This document shows, one piece after another, positions 32,939 through 42,706 of a stretch of DNA of 64,000 nucleotides; positions within the stretch are counted from its first letter, which is position 1; every line of letters begins with the position of its first letter. The position numbers and the translations under genes are program-made. A model generated the notes under the pieces. The model made no database searches, was not told where the DNA came from, and was given only the letters and a program-made list of their open reading frames with translations. Origin of the DNA: Allolobophora icterica (lineage: Eukaryota; Annelida; Clitellata; Crassiclitellata; Lumbricidae); contig OY744616.1 of the NCBI GenBank assembly GCA_963556255.1, forward strand, positions 2,663,331 to 2,727,330. The letters are read 5' to 3'.

Positions 32939-33147
32939 GTAGTAAGTAAGTAATCTTTTATTAGTACAAGACAAACGCTCATACTTTACAACAATACATA
33001 CAAAAAGATCACAATATCAGTAACACTATAAGACAGTTTAAACACAAGCAGTATTATAAACAATTCTATAATGTCTTATTTACATACATATACAGTAATA
33101 TAAACAATTCGAAAATGTCTTATTTACATACATAGGCCTATCTATAA
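32939..33147. repeat. (TAAG)n-tailed repeat inside gag
   Basis: AGTAAGTAGTAAGTAAGTAA then TCTTTTATTAGTACAAGAC begins a 200-bp AT-rich insert that separates gag pieces. TATAG-type sequence flanks both sides. CATACATAGGCCTATC ends it. Confidence 0.5.
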
Positions 33148-33775
33148 CTAAACTCTATAACTAGTGCCTGTTGGTCTGTGAAAATGTTCTGAGGGCAGTT
33201 GGTCTCTGTTCCCCTTACTTGCTGCATCAATTGCTGGTGCTTCTAACCTAATTTCGGACATTGCGGCAGCTCCGTTGATTCTGTGGTCATTGGGGTTGGT
33301 AGTTGCATGGTTTTCCGGTAGTGAATAAGGCTGGTGATTATTTTCAACAACAGTTTGTCTGGTGTTGTCATAGAAATCTGCATGATTTGCTCCTCTCCAT
33401 CTATTCTGTTCATAATCGTTATGATTTGTGGTCTGTCTAATACTCGGGCGACACCTGTTGAATACGGAGGAATAAATCATTTGAGTCCCTCGCAGCGGTT
33501 CATGTCTGATCACAGTTCGGTGATTTGGTGGCACGGCGGCAGATGAAAGCGATTGAAATAGGCTCTCTGTTGGTTGGTAGACCGGTTGTGGTGGATAGCA
33601 GTCCATCTGATTAGAGATAGAAGGCCGAACCACTTCTCGGGTTCTTTGGAGAGTTGAGTGGGGATTGTAAGCGTCGTTAGTCGATAGGTGGCGCTGGTTG
33701 ACTGGTGAGCTCTGTTCGTAGGTCATCTGTCGTGTGTTAGGGTGGTTAGAATTCATATTTTCTTCATATCTTCTG
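33148..33775 (-). pseudogene. Gypsy Gag N-terminal region
   Basis: The minus frame is open for about 210 codons, rich in Asn, Gln, Arg and Pro (ENMNSNHPNTRQMTYEQSS, HRINGAAAMSEIRLEAPA), and lies directly upstream of the capsid segment. Such disordered N-termini are usual in gypsy Gag. The annotated first residues (33776-33810) belong to an R1 repeat, so the true start is lost. Confidence 0.55.
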
Positions 33776-33784
33776 ACCTTATAA

Positions 33785-33960
33785 CCGTGTACAAACGGAA
33801 ACATGTGCATTCAAGTGTTTAACGACATCTATTGGTTGCAGTTGCCGTTCACGACAAATTTATGTCTTTCACTTGTCGAGGAAGTGGACGATATTGAGAA
33901 GCTGTACATGGGAATCAAACAACTTTTGAAGATTATCACCGTTTAGTTTTGATTTTCGCA
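33785..33960 (+). repeat. Dispersed repeat R1 copy
   Basis: GTGCATTCAAGTGTTTAACG, ACATCTATTGGTTGC and GAGAAGCTGTACATGGGA align with 63675-63775. It truncates the gypsy 5' region. Confidence 0.6.
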
Positions 33961-34324
33961 ACTTTTACTCTATCATGTTGACTTCCATGGCTTCTGATGT
34001 ATCTTAGGGGTTGCTTAAACCATAGTTTAGGGCGTCAGATTGTTTAGCATGCTGCCTGGGTACAACGTGCACTTCTGAACACTGCGAAATTCCGGTTGAA
34101 CTGTAAAGTTTTCTACTGTAAATAAATGCCATATAGTTTGTGATGCAAAATCTGTTCAGAGCCGATTGATTGGTCTTGAGACGTTACATTAGCGTCTTGG
34201 TGAGAATTTCGCGGATCATTCGGAAACGGAAATATGCCACGCTTTGCTGAAATAGAATAACAGAAATGTTTTCAATTCAACCAATGCTTTAAAATAAGTT
34301 CTCAGTTCTAGAACAGCAAGTTGG

Positions 34325-34618
34325 TGCTCGATAATGTAGTGGTTAGCATGTTGTACTGTCCACCGAGAGGTTGGGGTTCAGATCTCTGCCACGACATATA
34401 TTTGGTTCGAGATTTAGACTACATCTGCTCCCCTAGCCAACTCGGCTATAAAGGGTACACTGACCAATGATCATACACTGTCGGTGGGAAAACGAGACAG
34501 CGAGGGAGAGGACTGGCCACCGCCCTCATATGCTGAGGCTAAGAAAATGAAGTTCCAAACACTTCATACCCTATGGTTAGCTTAAGGGACTGCTCTTCTT
34601 CTAGAACAGCATGATCAA
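34325..34618 (+). repeat. SINE-3 copy
   Basis: The tRNA-like head has AGTGGTTAGCATGTTG (A box) and TTGGGGTTCAGATCTCTGCC (weak B box). The body has GTACACTGACCAATGATCAT, GGTGGGAAAACGAGACAGCG, ATGAAGTTCCAAACACTTCA and GACTGCTCTTCTTCT. It matches 53386-53665 and the minus copy at 44285-44530. Confidence 0.8.
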
Positions 34619-34982
34619 ATATGAGTCGCAATTTAGCACGTTTTCCGATGAATACACAGAGTTTTTAAACTTTCTTCTCTTGCGTATACAGACTTCCTCA
34701 CAATCCCTCATATAATGAGAATATGCAGAAGATAAATTAAAAACAAAAGCAAATAGATGCAACAGCTCATGCTTGTAACACGCTTCAACATCTGACATTA
34801 CAAAAATCACTAAGTACATAAACTAATATGCATTTACCATTGAATGGCCAATGCATCACAGTAACCGTGTCAGGGAAGGAGGTTCGAAACCATACTCTCT
34901 CAGTCACAAGACGAGGAGCACTCTACCTGATCGGCTAGCAAGTCGCAAAAACGGCAAAAGGAGATCTGCCATAAGAACTTAC

Positions 34983-35078
34983 TTAGTCAAAAGTTGAAGC
35001 TGCATCTCGCGAGAGAAGTTCAGCGAACTTACAGACAAACACACCACAATCGGAGTCATTCGTTTGCTGTGGAATATC
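34983..35078 (-). CDS. SENP-like protease, catalytic Cys exon
   Basis: Acceptor GATTGCTGCAG. The exon opens in phase 0 as DIPQQTNDSDCGVFVC then KFAELLSRDAASTFD. Gln of QQTN and Cys of SDCG are the oxyanion-hole and nucleophile residues of Ulp1/SENP cysteine proteases. The last codon before the donor GTAAGT is TAA, where the family normally has Gln (CAA) before the final ~20 residues. As written, the protein would end here and lose the last helix. A C-to-T change, an allele, or a diverged gene end are possible. A weak acceptor at 34791 opens into DVEACYKHELLHL, which could be a remnant last exon. Confidence 0.8.
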   Translation of the reverse strand, partial: DIPQQTNDSDCGVFVCKFAELLSRDAASTFD

Positions 35079-35297
35079 CTGCAGCAATCACAGATACATA
35101 GTTAGCTATCTGAACACTTGGGGAACACAATGGTCCAATACACTGCTTCTCAAACTTTCTGATGCTGCGGACCGATAATTGATTTTACCAGCCATACTGC
35201 AGACCAGTGCTGTGCTTTTCAGCATCAGTTTACATGTATGACGTGCCATATAGGCCAATTAAAGATGAGATTTCGTAAACATAGGACAGGAACTCCG

Positions 35298-35402
35298 CCA
35301 CTGTTCGTACTCTGACAGTGCCAGTCCCAAGCCTGGAGAAAGGAGGAGGGCGACGCTAATCATCTTCGATATGGCAAAGCGTCGTTAAACAGCAACTAAG
35401 AA
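35298..35402 (-). repeat. Dispersed repeat R2 (minus)
   Basis: GTGCCAGTCCCAAGCCTGG, GAGGGCGACGCTAATC and GTCGTTAAACAGCAAC are the exact complement of the R2 core. It lies in a SENP intron. Confidence 0.65.
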
Positions 35403-35584
35403 ATATAGGAACCAAACCGTGGATCACAATTTCAGTAGACCAGGTCTGGTGGTTAGCATGCTGGACCGTCACCTACAGCTGACTAGCAATACACATTGCA
35501 CATACAATTTACCATTTACTAGCAATTACAGTAATATTTATTAACAATCACCGATTGTGTTTCTTTTTACAATCACAGTTCATT

Positions 35585-35945
35585 GTATTGTATTGTATCT
35601 AAACATTTATAAAGCGCCTCTCACAGTATTCGCTAATCAGAGGCGCTTCCAGTGTGAAAGACCAAGTGAATTGAAAGTGGTGTTTAGACAGCGGAAACAA
35701 GGCACTTGGGCCACCGGCTAAATATAGGCACGTTGCAATGGAGGGAGTTGATTCCATACAGTAGGACCAATGCAAGAGAAGTGTCGAGTTTTGACAATAG
35801 TGGTCCTGGCTCGTGGAACGAAAAGATCGTGACGATTAAGCGATCGTAATGGACGGAGGGAAGTAGCTGAAACTGGCAAACGAACGAGGTCACAGAGGTA
35901 CTTGGGTGCTAAGCCTGTATAAGACTGAAGGACTAAAGTGAGAAC
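35585..35945 (-). repeat. L2/CR1-like LINE 3' fragment
   Basis: Complemented, it ends AGCGCCTCTGATTAGCG...GAGAGGCGCTTTATAAATG followed by TACAATACAATACAATG. The preceding 300 bp resemble the RT C-terminus at 44809-45130 in broken frames. It lies in the intron between the last two SENP exons. Confidence 0.7.
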
Positions 35946-35996
35946 CTTAAATTAAGCTGAATCTGAGCATGAAAAGTTACAAGAAACGAAACTCAC

Positions 35997-36075
35997 TTTT
36001 ACAGCAAAGAACTGCCATCCACTCCAGTCAAACATCGCCTGGTGCTTTTCTCGGTATTCGTCGGATAAAAAGTCC
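35997..36075 (-). CDS. SENP-like protease, exon before the Cys exon
   Basis: Acceptor TTTTTATTATTAG, donor AAAA|GTGAGT. One base completes the Arg codon split with the previous exon, then DFLSDEYREKHQAMF and DWSGWQFFAVK follow, matching the SENP1/2 segment between the catalytic Asp and Cys (pattern YL..E...K...F...GW..F). It ends in phase 0. Confidence 0.8.
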
Positions 36076-36109
36076 CTAATAATAAAAATACATCCCAAAA
36101 GTTTATCTA

Positions 36110-36175
36110 TCTATAATGAACTTCTATAGCGCCCCTTCAAGAAATCTACTCAGTGGCACAAACAGTTTCAATACA
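36110..36175 (-). repeat. LINE/SINE-type 3' tail
   Basis: Complemented: GCCACTGAGTAGATTTCTTG and AAGGGGCGCTATAGAAG, the AGCGC-type hairpin seen at 22905-22980. It lies in a SENP intron. Confidence 0.55.
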
Positions 36176-36383
36176 ATAATGCAATACAACGGTCTTATCC
36201 ACTAGGCACAGTAGTGAAATAGGTAAGAGGCACAGTAAAGAAATAACGAATGCATTTAGTTTTAATGCAGAGTTGGCAGTTGAGTTGTGATTTACAAATG
36301 CAAGAGTGCCTAGGACCTACGACGACCTTAAACCGGCCCCGACAACTGTATTTGATATTGTTCTCTTCCGAAAGTTCAATACA

Positions 36384-36546
36384 TGGTGGCCGATTGGTTC
36401 AGCACTCACCTTGTAAACGAAGAGTTCAGGTTCAAGCCTCCTCCTCTGAGGCGTTTTGAGTGTATTGGCCGTGGGACATGGTGCCCGATTGGTCGAGTAT
36501 CCGCCTTATAACGTGGAATGTACGGGATCAAGAGGAGGCTTGAACC
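36384..36546. repeat. Tandem tRNA-like heads bounded by an inverted repeat
   Basis: Two pol III-like promoters lie head to tail: GATTGGTTCAGCACTCACC with CAGGTTCAAGCCTC, and GATTGGTCGAGTATCCGCC with ACGGGATCAAGAG. The first B box region GGTTCAAGCCTCCTC (36429-36443) is exactly complementary to GAGGAGGCTTGAACC (36532-36546), giving a 15-bp stem around the second unit. They are SINE-1-type heads without bodies. Confidence 0.6.
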
Positions 36547-36615
36547 CTTACTTTCTGTTTCTACCAATCAGCTGGTGTGTCCCACCAGAGTCACGAGGTC
36601 TCTCGTCTTGCTCAC

Positions 36616-36695
36616 CTGAGCAACTCCAGACATCGCTTGTTTTCTCCACCCATGGAGTCGTAGTATCGCATCTGCTTCTTGCCAAAGTCAACAAC
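36616..36695 (-). CDS. SENP-like protease, catalytic Asp exon
   Basis: Acceptor GTTGTTTCTAG, donor CTCAG|GTGAGC. Reads VVDFGKKQMRYYDSMGG then ENKRCLELL, 26 codons plus two bases. YYDSMGG contains the catalytic Asp in the form found in SENP1/SENP2. The preceding exon ends in phase 0 and this one starts in phase 0. Confidence 0.85.
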
Positions 36696-37069
36696 CTAGA
36701 AACAACACAGTATAAATGCTGATTCATCACACTGTGCCTTCTCCAATGAGAAAAATCTTCCTCTGAATACATTGGAATGTTCGCACAACTCAGCTCAACA
36801 CTTACATGCTCACTCTTCACCATGAGCTGCACCTATTAGATCAGTTAGGTAGTGCTTTGGAAGTTCCTTAAAACCTGTCTTCAAAACAGCCGTAGCATAT
36901 ATAATGATAACGTAAGAGTTAAGACTTTACAGCGTTTAAACTAAAGATTTTAGATCAAATTCAGATGCACTTGTATAACCCGTTTGTTAGCCGCAGTGCG
37001 TTTGCAGGCGAAGCAGTAAAGTCCATACTTACCTACTTACTTACTTACTTAAAGCAAGGCATAAGCGCA

Positions 37070-37290
37070 TTCCAAAAGGCACAAAAACCACCAGCACATT
37101 CCAGAGTGCAAATAAACTATCAGCACATTCCAAAGTGCACATAAACCAGCACACTACAAAGTGCACAGAACCACCAGCACATTCTAAAGTGCACACAAAC
37201 CACCAGCATATTCCAAAGTGCACAGAAACCACCTGCACATTCCAAAGTCCAGAGAAACTACCAGCACATTCCGAAGTGCACACACAAATC
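37070..37290. repeat. Minisatellite, ~29-bp unit, about 8 copies
   Basis: Degenerate units of the type CACCAGCACATTCCAAAGTG and CACAGAAAC repeat through the stretch. Its ORFs on both strands are artefacts. It lies in the 3.6-kb SENP intron. Confidence 0.9.
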
Positions 37291-37462
37291 TGCATACAAC
37301 TGCAACCAAAGAAATTGACATTTACATGTTAACAAGGTTACAGCACATTCCAAAGTTGAAATAGACCTATAGATTGACACATTCACACATATTAAACGTA
37401 CTCATAAGTTTATATTCACACATTTATAGTTTTGAAACAGTTTCTAGCTCAAATTCAAATGC

Positions 37463-38325
37463 TTATGGCAAGGAACTATTAGGTCTGGGGTATCGACCGG
37501 AGCTTGATCCATAGGGATCGAACCCCCGCCCACCTGTTAGGTGAGCGCCCCTCTTGGCTCCGCCGGAGTATAGGGTTTGGACTGCTGAATGTTCAGCGTT
37601 TCGTGAGTGATGGGACTGGACCACTGGAGGACCAGCGTTTGGTGACTGTGTTCCCCCGGCGTTGCCAACGGTTGAGAGCTGGGAGCCAATACCCCGCTGT
37701 ACGCCTTCGAGACCCGAATGATTTGCTAGATCACTCGTTTCGTGTGGCCTCGAAGTGTCAGCTCTTGCCCGCTCGTAATCGAAATTAGGATCTCGATCTC
37801 GGTGTTCTGAGAATCGATATGGCCCTGATGTTTCAGCCATGAAAAGTGAGTTAGGTGAGGAGGGTTGTGGGAAGCGAGCCCGACTCTTTCGTTCGGCTAT
37901 TCTCACACTTCGACGGAGAGGCGCTATATAATCTGAAGGTCCGCTGGGATCATAGGTGTTAAAATCACCCTCAGGCAAGTCCGAGGGTTGGCCGAAATGG
38001 AAGGCGGAGGCATCCGGTCTGGATGCGGGTCCTGCGGAGTAAGACCCTGGATTCGATGCGGACCTGTCATCTAAGTCGTCAATTCTATCTACTAAGGATC
38101 CCATGTGATCAGAAATTGAGTCTATCCTTTCTATTAGAACCCGTTGATCACTATGTGTAACCGTCTTTTGATTACTCAGAGATTCCAAACTTCCCCGTAG
38201 AGCCCTTTGTTCAGACGCTATGAGTTCCAAACTTCCTAAGATTTGGGTCAGGTCAGGTGGCCTTCGGGTCCCCTTCCTCTTCTAATCTCTCCTCATCCGC
38301 TATCTCTTCCCTCAGAGTAGTTAGA
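37463..38325 (-). pseudogene. Gag-like ORF within a SENP intron
   Basis: An ATG near 38321 begins SLTTLREEIADEERLEE. After a frameshift near 38270 the frame stays open to 37463: TQILGSLELIASEQRALRG, a coiled coil (RVLIERIDSISDHMGSLVDR) and a long disordered Arg/Ser/Pro-rich tail. The design (short start, coiled coil, disordered linker) resembles the N-terminal part of LTR-retrotransposon Gag, but no capsid domain or zinc knuckle follows. The end contains a GGGGGTTCGATCCC block like a tRNA B box, which may mark a SINE junction. It is on the same strand as the host gene but lies between catalytic exons, so it is not part of the protease. Confidence 0.45.
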
Positions 38326-38358
38326 GACATAGTATTTATTATAATTATTTATTATTAA

Positions 38359-38560
38359 GCAAACAATTATTAGAACTAAGCGACTATAATATAAGCTGGA
38401 CAATCTACGTTAGTCTTTTACTTGATCAGCACAGTATAGAACCTTTAGGCCTATATTCTTATCAGTCAAACAGTTATTAGACTAAGCGATTATAATATAC
38501 GATGGACAATCTAAATTAGTCTTATCCTTAATCAGCACAGCATAGAACCTTTATGCATAC
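38359..38560. repeat. Direct duplication of ~100 bp
   Basis: CAAACAATTATTAGAACTAA... and CAAACAGTTATTAGACTAAG... start two copies that share TATAATATA, GGACAATCTA, TTAGTCTTA/TTAGTCTTT and CAGCACAG.ATAGAACCTTT. It lies just upstream of the gag-like ORF. Confidence 0.85.
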
Positions 38561-40200
38561 CATGGGAGTTATAGTAGGAAGACCCAATAATTAAAAATGG
38601 GATTGCAAATGTTAGAGGTCGTCTGACTTCCGGACAGGCTGAATTTACCGACATAGGTTAATCGCAGTACGGGCGAGATCCGTAGGCTGGGGACGGAGGG
38701 AGCTCTCGGGTGACGTCAGAGTTCCGCTGGCGTTGGCAGACAAAGTCCGGGTTCCTTCACTTCTACGCGTCGATTTCTCAGATACGAAGGTGACGCGTGG
38801 AAATTGATGACTGACCTGGCTCGTTACTTCTGGCCGGGTGGTAGTCAGTGGTGCGCGGATCGAACACTCGATATCATTCAGACGAGCGAGGGTTTCAACT
38901 ACTCGCTTTCGTTCGACGATAGCAAGGAACCAGACTTATTCCGCAGGACAAATAAAATAACAGACGCTTCAGATTCGACGAAACGAGACATGAGCCGTCT
39001 TCATACAGATTCTATGTCTTTCGCGCATAAAACAACGCACAGATAAACGGCAGCGGCCTTATACGATGGCCGTACGTAAGCTGGCGCTTCGGGCGTCGTA
39101 ATGCAGCGTGAAACGACGGCGTAGATAGGCTCTGTAATGAACGACGACAGGTGTGAGAGACAATGAATTAGTAGACGTTTCTGCGTTGGCTGTCGGAACG
39201 ATCATCAATCAGCCCGACATAGAGACAAGGATTCGCGTTGTAGACGAGATAGGTTGTCGTCAACGTGGGTAGTAGTCACCCCCAGCGGCGACGTAATGAC
39301 GAGCGAAGGCGACGGAGAAGAGGTCCACGTTTCTCGGGTCCTTTGTCGTCCTCGCGTAGAGCGTCGTTAGAGTTGTCGTCGTTGTTGGGGTGTCGTCATC
39401 ATCGGCGTCTCCAGTTGTAGTCGAATGCGTCTTTTTCCGGTCGTCTCGGTTGCGGTTCTGCTTCGGTCTGATCTCCCTCTGTTGCTCCAGCTACCTCGTC
39501 TGTTTCTCGAGTTTCCTCTCTCGTTTCTTTCTGATCAGTCGTTTTTATTATGGTTCTCTTTGTATAGTTCGCAAAAGAGTTAAATTATCGCATCCAATGG
39601 ATTTAATTCGGTCAATCTATTCTTCTTGCTGCACCATTTGGACCGTTGACGAAACGAACGATTTCTCGCTCCCTGATTGTCTTAGCAGTAATTTTAGTTA
39701 GGGTTTGCTGTGCCTCAGCATGTCTTTGATTGACAGGCTCCCAATGTAGGCCCTAGCACCTGCTTGTCTCCTTCTTTCGTGAGTCTGTGAGGCAGTCTTG
39801 AAAGTACCGACGTAGGCGTGTCAAATGTCATCCATCCGTCTCCGACATCCTAAGGACACAGGTACGCCCTGGTTGTATTCTGGCGTAGTATGAATGTAGG
39901 TGAACGATCAACGTCAGGCCTACTAAAACCGTGGGATCGTCGCGTTCCAAGGCCTGGTTTTCCTTGTGGGTCGCACATCTGTGTTAGGGCTTATCACAAA
40001 TACAGGGGACGGAGTTATCTAGGGATCCTGTTCCCAAGATTTATCACTTACACAGTGTCAAATTTGACCTGCTTGTATAAAGGCCCAGATATCTTCCCTT
40101 CTAATACAGTATTATTACGAATTTTCAATAATAATAATATTAATCTATTAAACTTGCGAAAAAATAATTACCACTAATAAAATCTCAGTAACGGTTATTA
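38561..40200. other. GC-richer region without recognised gene
   Basis: The stretch 38650-39700 is clearly GC- and CpG-richer than its surroundings (GACGTAATGACGAGCGAAGG and many GTCGTCG blocks) and could be the 5' UTR/LTR of the element that supplied the gag-like ORF. No LTR partner, primer site or exon was identified. ORFs of 80-103 codons lack domains. Confidence 0.4.
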
Positions 40201-40271
40201 GATGGCCGTTACAGAACCAGCATTGGATACATTATGAAGTATACAAGTGTAAGAAAACTTAAAAAGCTTAC

Positions 40272-40472
40272 TACAAGGCAGAAGTGCATTTTCAGATGCA
40301 CTGGTATGAAGATATGGTTGCAGCTGAAGAAATCGCTGTGTTTTGTCCATGACCGGACACTTTCGTGTCCGTCCCTGAGAAGTTTTTCGTATAAGAAGGT
40401 GGTGAAGACGCAGAGTTGAAATTGTTGTCGGTTCGCCCTTTCCATCAGGAGCTCGAGGTAAAAGTCAATAAC
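40272..40472 (-). CDS. SENP-like protease, catalytic His exon
   Basis: Acceptor CAACATTGCAG, donor CTTGTA|GTAAGC, 67 codons in phase 0 at both ends. It reads VIDFYLELLMERANRQ, TTFLYEKLLRDGHESVRSWT and FIPVHLKMHFCLV. These match the SENP1/2 core: the L..LMER helix, the F...KL...GY..VRRWT region and the V.IHLGVHWCL strand with the catalytic His. Trp after the His is Phe here, and the aromatic-Thr-Lys is followed by HSDFFS instead of VD-F-S. These are conservative changes. Confidence 0.88.
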
Positions 40473-40973
40473 CTGCAATGTTGTGCAACGCCTATAGACA
40501 ACTGTTCTGATTATTGATTTATGCAGCCCTAGCATTTGAGCCACTATGCCAGATTTAAAAAAATCCACAATCACGGCCAATTCAGAATGTAAGTCCAATT
40601 CCTGAAGGCAAGTCGCAGGCAAGCAGTTACTTCCAATTATAAATGTTTTAGATCCAAATAAAAACGGTAAGCCCAATTCATATATGGTGATTTGCAGATA
40701 AATATACCGTCACTTTGAGAGAGACTCAGGCTCAGCAGATGTGCTCCCAACACAATGTAACCACGATCAAACAAAATGGTCTTCAAGTGTGTACAGCAAA
40801 TAGGTAAAGAGAGGCTGAGAAGCTCATGTCACAATTTGTTCAAGGAGGATGGGGCGACCACAGCAAAACTTCTATGCTGGATTGTGGAAGACTGGGCCAG
40901 TCGCCATAGTTGCAGAGTGGAGAAATCTCCAACTGGGGAAGGAAGATAATGAAACGAAAAGATAATTACTGAC

Positions 40974-41095
40974 CTTATCATTTAGCCAGTTTCCATCGGA
41001 TAGGGCTGCCAAGTCCATCCTTGTTATCTGGATATTAAAGGATTCCACAACAACCTCACCCATCCAACCAAGTGACTTTTGATTTCCACCTAATT
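40974..41095 (-). CDS. SENP-like protease, exon opening the catalytic domain
   Basis: These exons together encode a SUMO-specific cysteine protease of the Ulp1/SENP (C48) family, which matures SUMO and removes it from nuclear proteins. Acceptor TTGGATTTTTCAG, donor AAG|GTCAGT. The exon begins with two bases of a split codon, then LGGNQKSLGWMGEVVVESF and NIQITRMDLAALSDGNWLND; the last part is the family signature (I.R.DL..L....WLND..I). The order on the minus strand is 40974-41095, 40272-40472, 36616-36695, 35997-36075, 34983-35078, with introns of 501, 3576, 540 and 918 bp and matching phases throughout. Closest by motif to the SENP1/SENP2 subgroup. Confidence 0.88.
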
Positions 41096-41257
41096 CTGAA
41101 AAATCCAAAAACTCAAACGAAATTCTAAAGAAATGTAGAATTAATAAGTTACTTGAAGAAGACAAATCAAGGAGTTCTGAAATATCAGAAAATATCAGCA
41201 GCAAAACAGATTTTCCATCTCTGGAGCTCGTCGATTGTGACTATTATAAATATCATT

Positions 41258-41335
41258 GTCGTTATTATTATCATTATTATTATAATAATATCATTATTAT
41301 TAAAAATATTGTCGTTATTATTATTTTTGTTGTTG
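41258..41335. repeat. (ATT)n microsatellite
   Basis: An imperfect ATT/TTA tract in an intron of the SENP-like gene. Confidence 0.9.
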
Positions 41336-41402
41336 TTTGCCCGGGGTAAAAATAATCCCTCAGGCTCTTAGAAACTATCTGAAGAGCTTTGTTGTTCTGG
41401 AG

Positions 41403-42530
41403 TTAATGGTCATCTTCACCTGTCAATTGCATAAAAGTGCCTCGAAATGCAACGACATTAAATTGTTGCATGCAAATTGAAAGACGCTGAAAGATGCGTG
41501 CTGTCTCCTGCAGATCCCCCGAAACAACGGTCAAACGCTGACCTAGTTCTGATAAGAACTCCCTGCCTTGGGCATTAATGGGACCCAGGGTTTCCAGTGC
41601 CACTGGAATAAAATTGTGAGTAGTGGGGATTTCTGCATACATTGTGGTCTTCCTGGTGGCTGCCATTTCTGCTGCTGCTCCTGGCGTTATGGAAGTCAGG
41701 TGTATATACGAGTTTGCACACGTGTGTACACTGGTGGCGTCCCAAGTCATGTATTTCCCTCTTGACCACGGGATCAACGTTGCTCCGTCTGGTCTTTTAC
41801 CATCACTTGAAATAAGCCTGTTGGTTCTTTGGTGCTCGGAACTTCAGCTCGCTGGAGTGCTCTCCAGATTATGTCATTTACAGTATTAAATGCCTGCTTG
41901 CTCGCTCTCCAGACAGTCTACAGACCAGTCCATGATATCCTCCCTGGTCCGTTAAAACACCACACTGGCACTGGTGTGGTTCACTGAGGCCTAGGCGTAG
42001 GGCTATCGCCACCCGGACAGCCTCATCGCTGAGACACAGCCCACAGGAAGCTATTGGGAATACAGAATCCTATCTCCTGCATGAGCGGAAGTCACTGCCC
42101 CCAACCTAGCCCTGTTGAGCGGATCTGTCGCCGAGGACCACACCTCCGATATATCCTTCTCAAGAGCGGTCTGTCCCAAACTTTTTGAGCAGTGACGATT
42201 TCTAACACTCCGCTCTTTCCAGTCATCCGAATGAAGGATAGCCGTTCCGAGATTTCTGGCTGATGCAAGATATGCGGAAGATGCCAGCATCTGAAGCCTT
42301 CTGATCCCTACTAATCCGCGGTCCCTTATCGGTAGTGTCGCCTGTGTCCATTGGATGTCGCTGAGTCTGATGTTGACGATTGCCTCCAGTCCCTGTCTCA
42401 TTTGTTCATCCATTGTTCTCAAGAGAGAATGACCCCAACACTGTGGGGTTCTGAGCAGGAAGGTCAACCTCGCCGCCCCGAAGCAAGATCTCCTGAGCAT
42501 CAAGGCTCTCTGCGTAGGAAATCTCCTCAT
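41403..42530 (-). pseudogene. R2-like LINE, C-terminal zinc and endonuclease
   Basis: In minus order: a post-RT region (DEQMRQGLEAIVNIRLSD, QATLPIRDRGLVGIRRLQML, ASSAYLASARNLG), then a CCHC knuckle (CQCGVLTDQGGYHGLVC, about 41960), then a restriction-like endonuclease with RPDGATLIPW, YMTWDATSVHT and a downstream Glu/Lys pair. CCHC plus PD..D endonuclease after the RT is the layout of R2/NeSL-type site-specific or related LINEs. The RT itself is missing; the copy is cut at the (TTA)n tract near 42570. Frames are shifted around 41800. It lies in the SENP intron region. Confidence 0.8.
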
Positions 42531-42571
42531 GTCTCATTGCCTGCTCCAATTTATCTGAATGGTCTTGCAGT

Positions 42572-42645
42572 GTATTTATTATTATTATTATTATTACTAT
42601 TATTATTACTATTATTATTACTATTACTATTACTATTATTATTAC

Positions 42646-42705
<60 letters not shown>
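42572..42705. repeat. (TTA)n microsatellite
   Basis: About 130 bp of TTA/CTA triplets. Poly-Leu and poly-Ile frames here are artefacts. Confidence 0.97.

Positions 42706-42706
<1 letters not shown>

Larger units (their letters stand above)
23806..33775 (-). mobile_element. Ty3/gypsy LTR retrotransposon, interrupted
   Basis: Read on the minus strand the order is gag N-terminal region (33775-33148), gag (32938-32890 and 30405-30052), zinc knuckle and protease (29866-29423), reverse transcriptase (28952-28064), RNase H (28063-27291) and integrase (25097-23806). That is the Ty3/gypsy order. PB2 interrupts gag, PB1 interrupts pol between RNase H and integrase, and a (TAAG)n repeat lies at 32939-33147. 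Frameshifts and stops make it inactive. No LTR pair, primer-binding site or polypurine tract was found; the 5' side ends against an R1 repeat at 33785. Confidence 0.88.

Noticed and set aside
36548..36832. 94-codon minus ORF as a gene
   Set aside because: It overlaps the SENP Asp exon in another frame; the exon frame has splice sites and family motifs.
37070..37290. Possible CRISPR-like array
   Set aside because: The units are contiguous and degenerate with no unique spacers; this is a minisatellite in eukaryotic DNA.
37905..37935. AGAGGCGCTATATAAT in the gag-like ORF as another LINE hairpin
   Set aside because: Only half of the stem is present and the other half is not nearby; probably chance.
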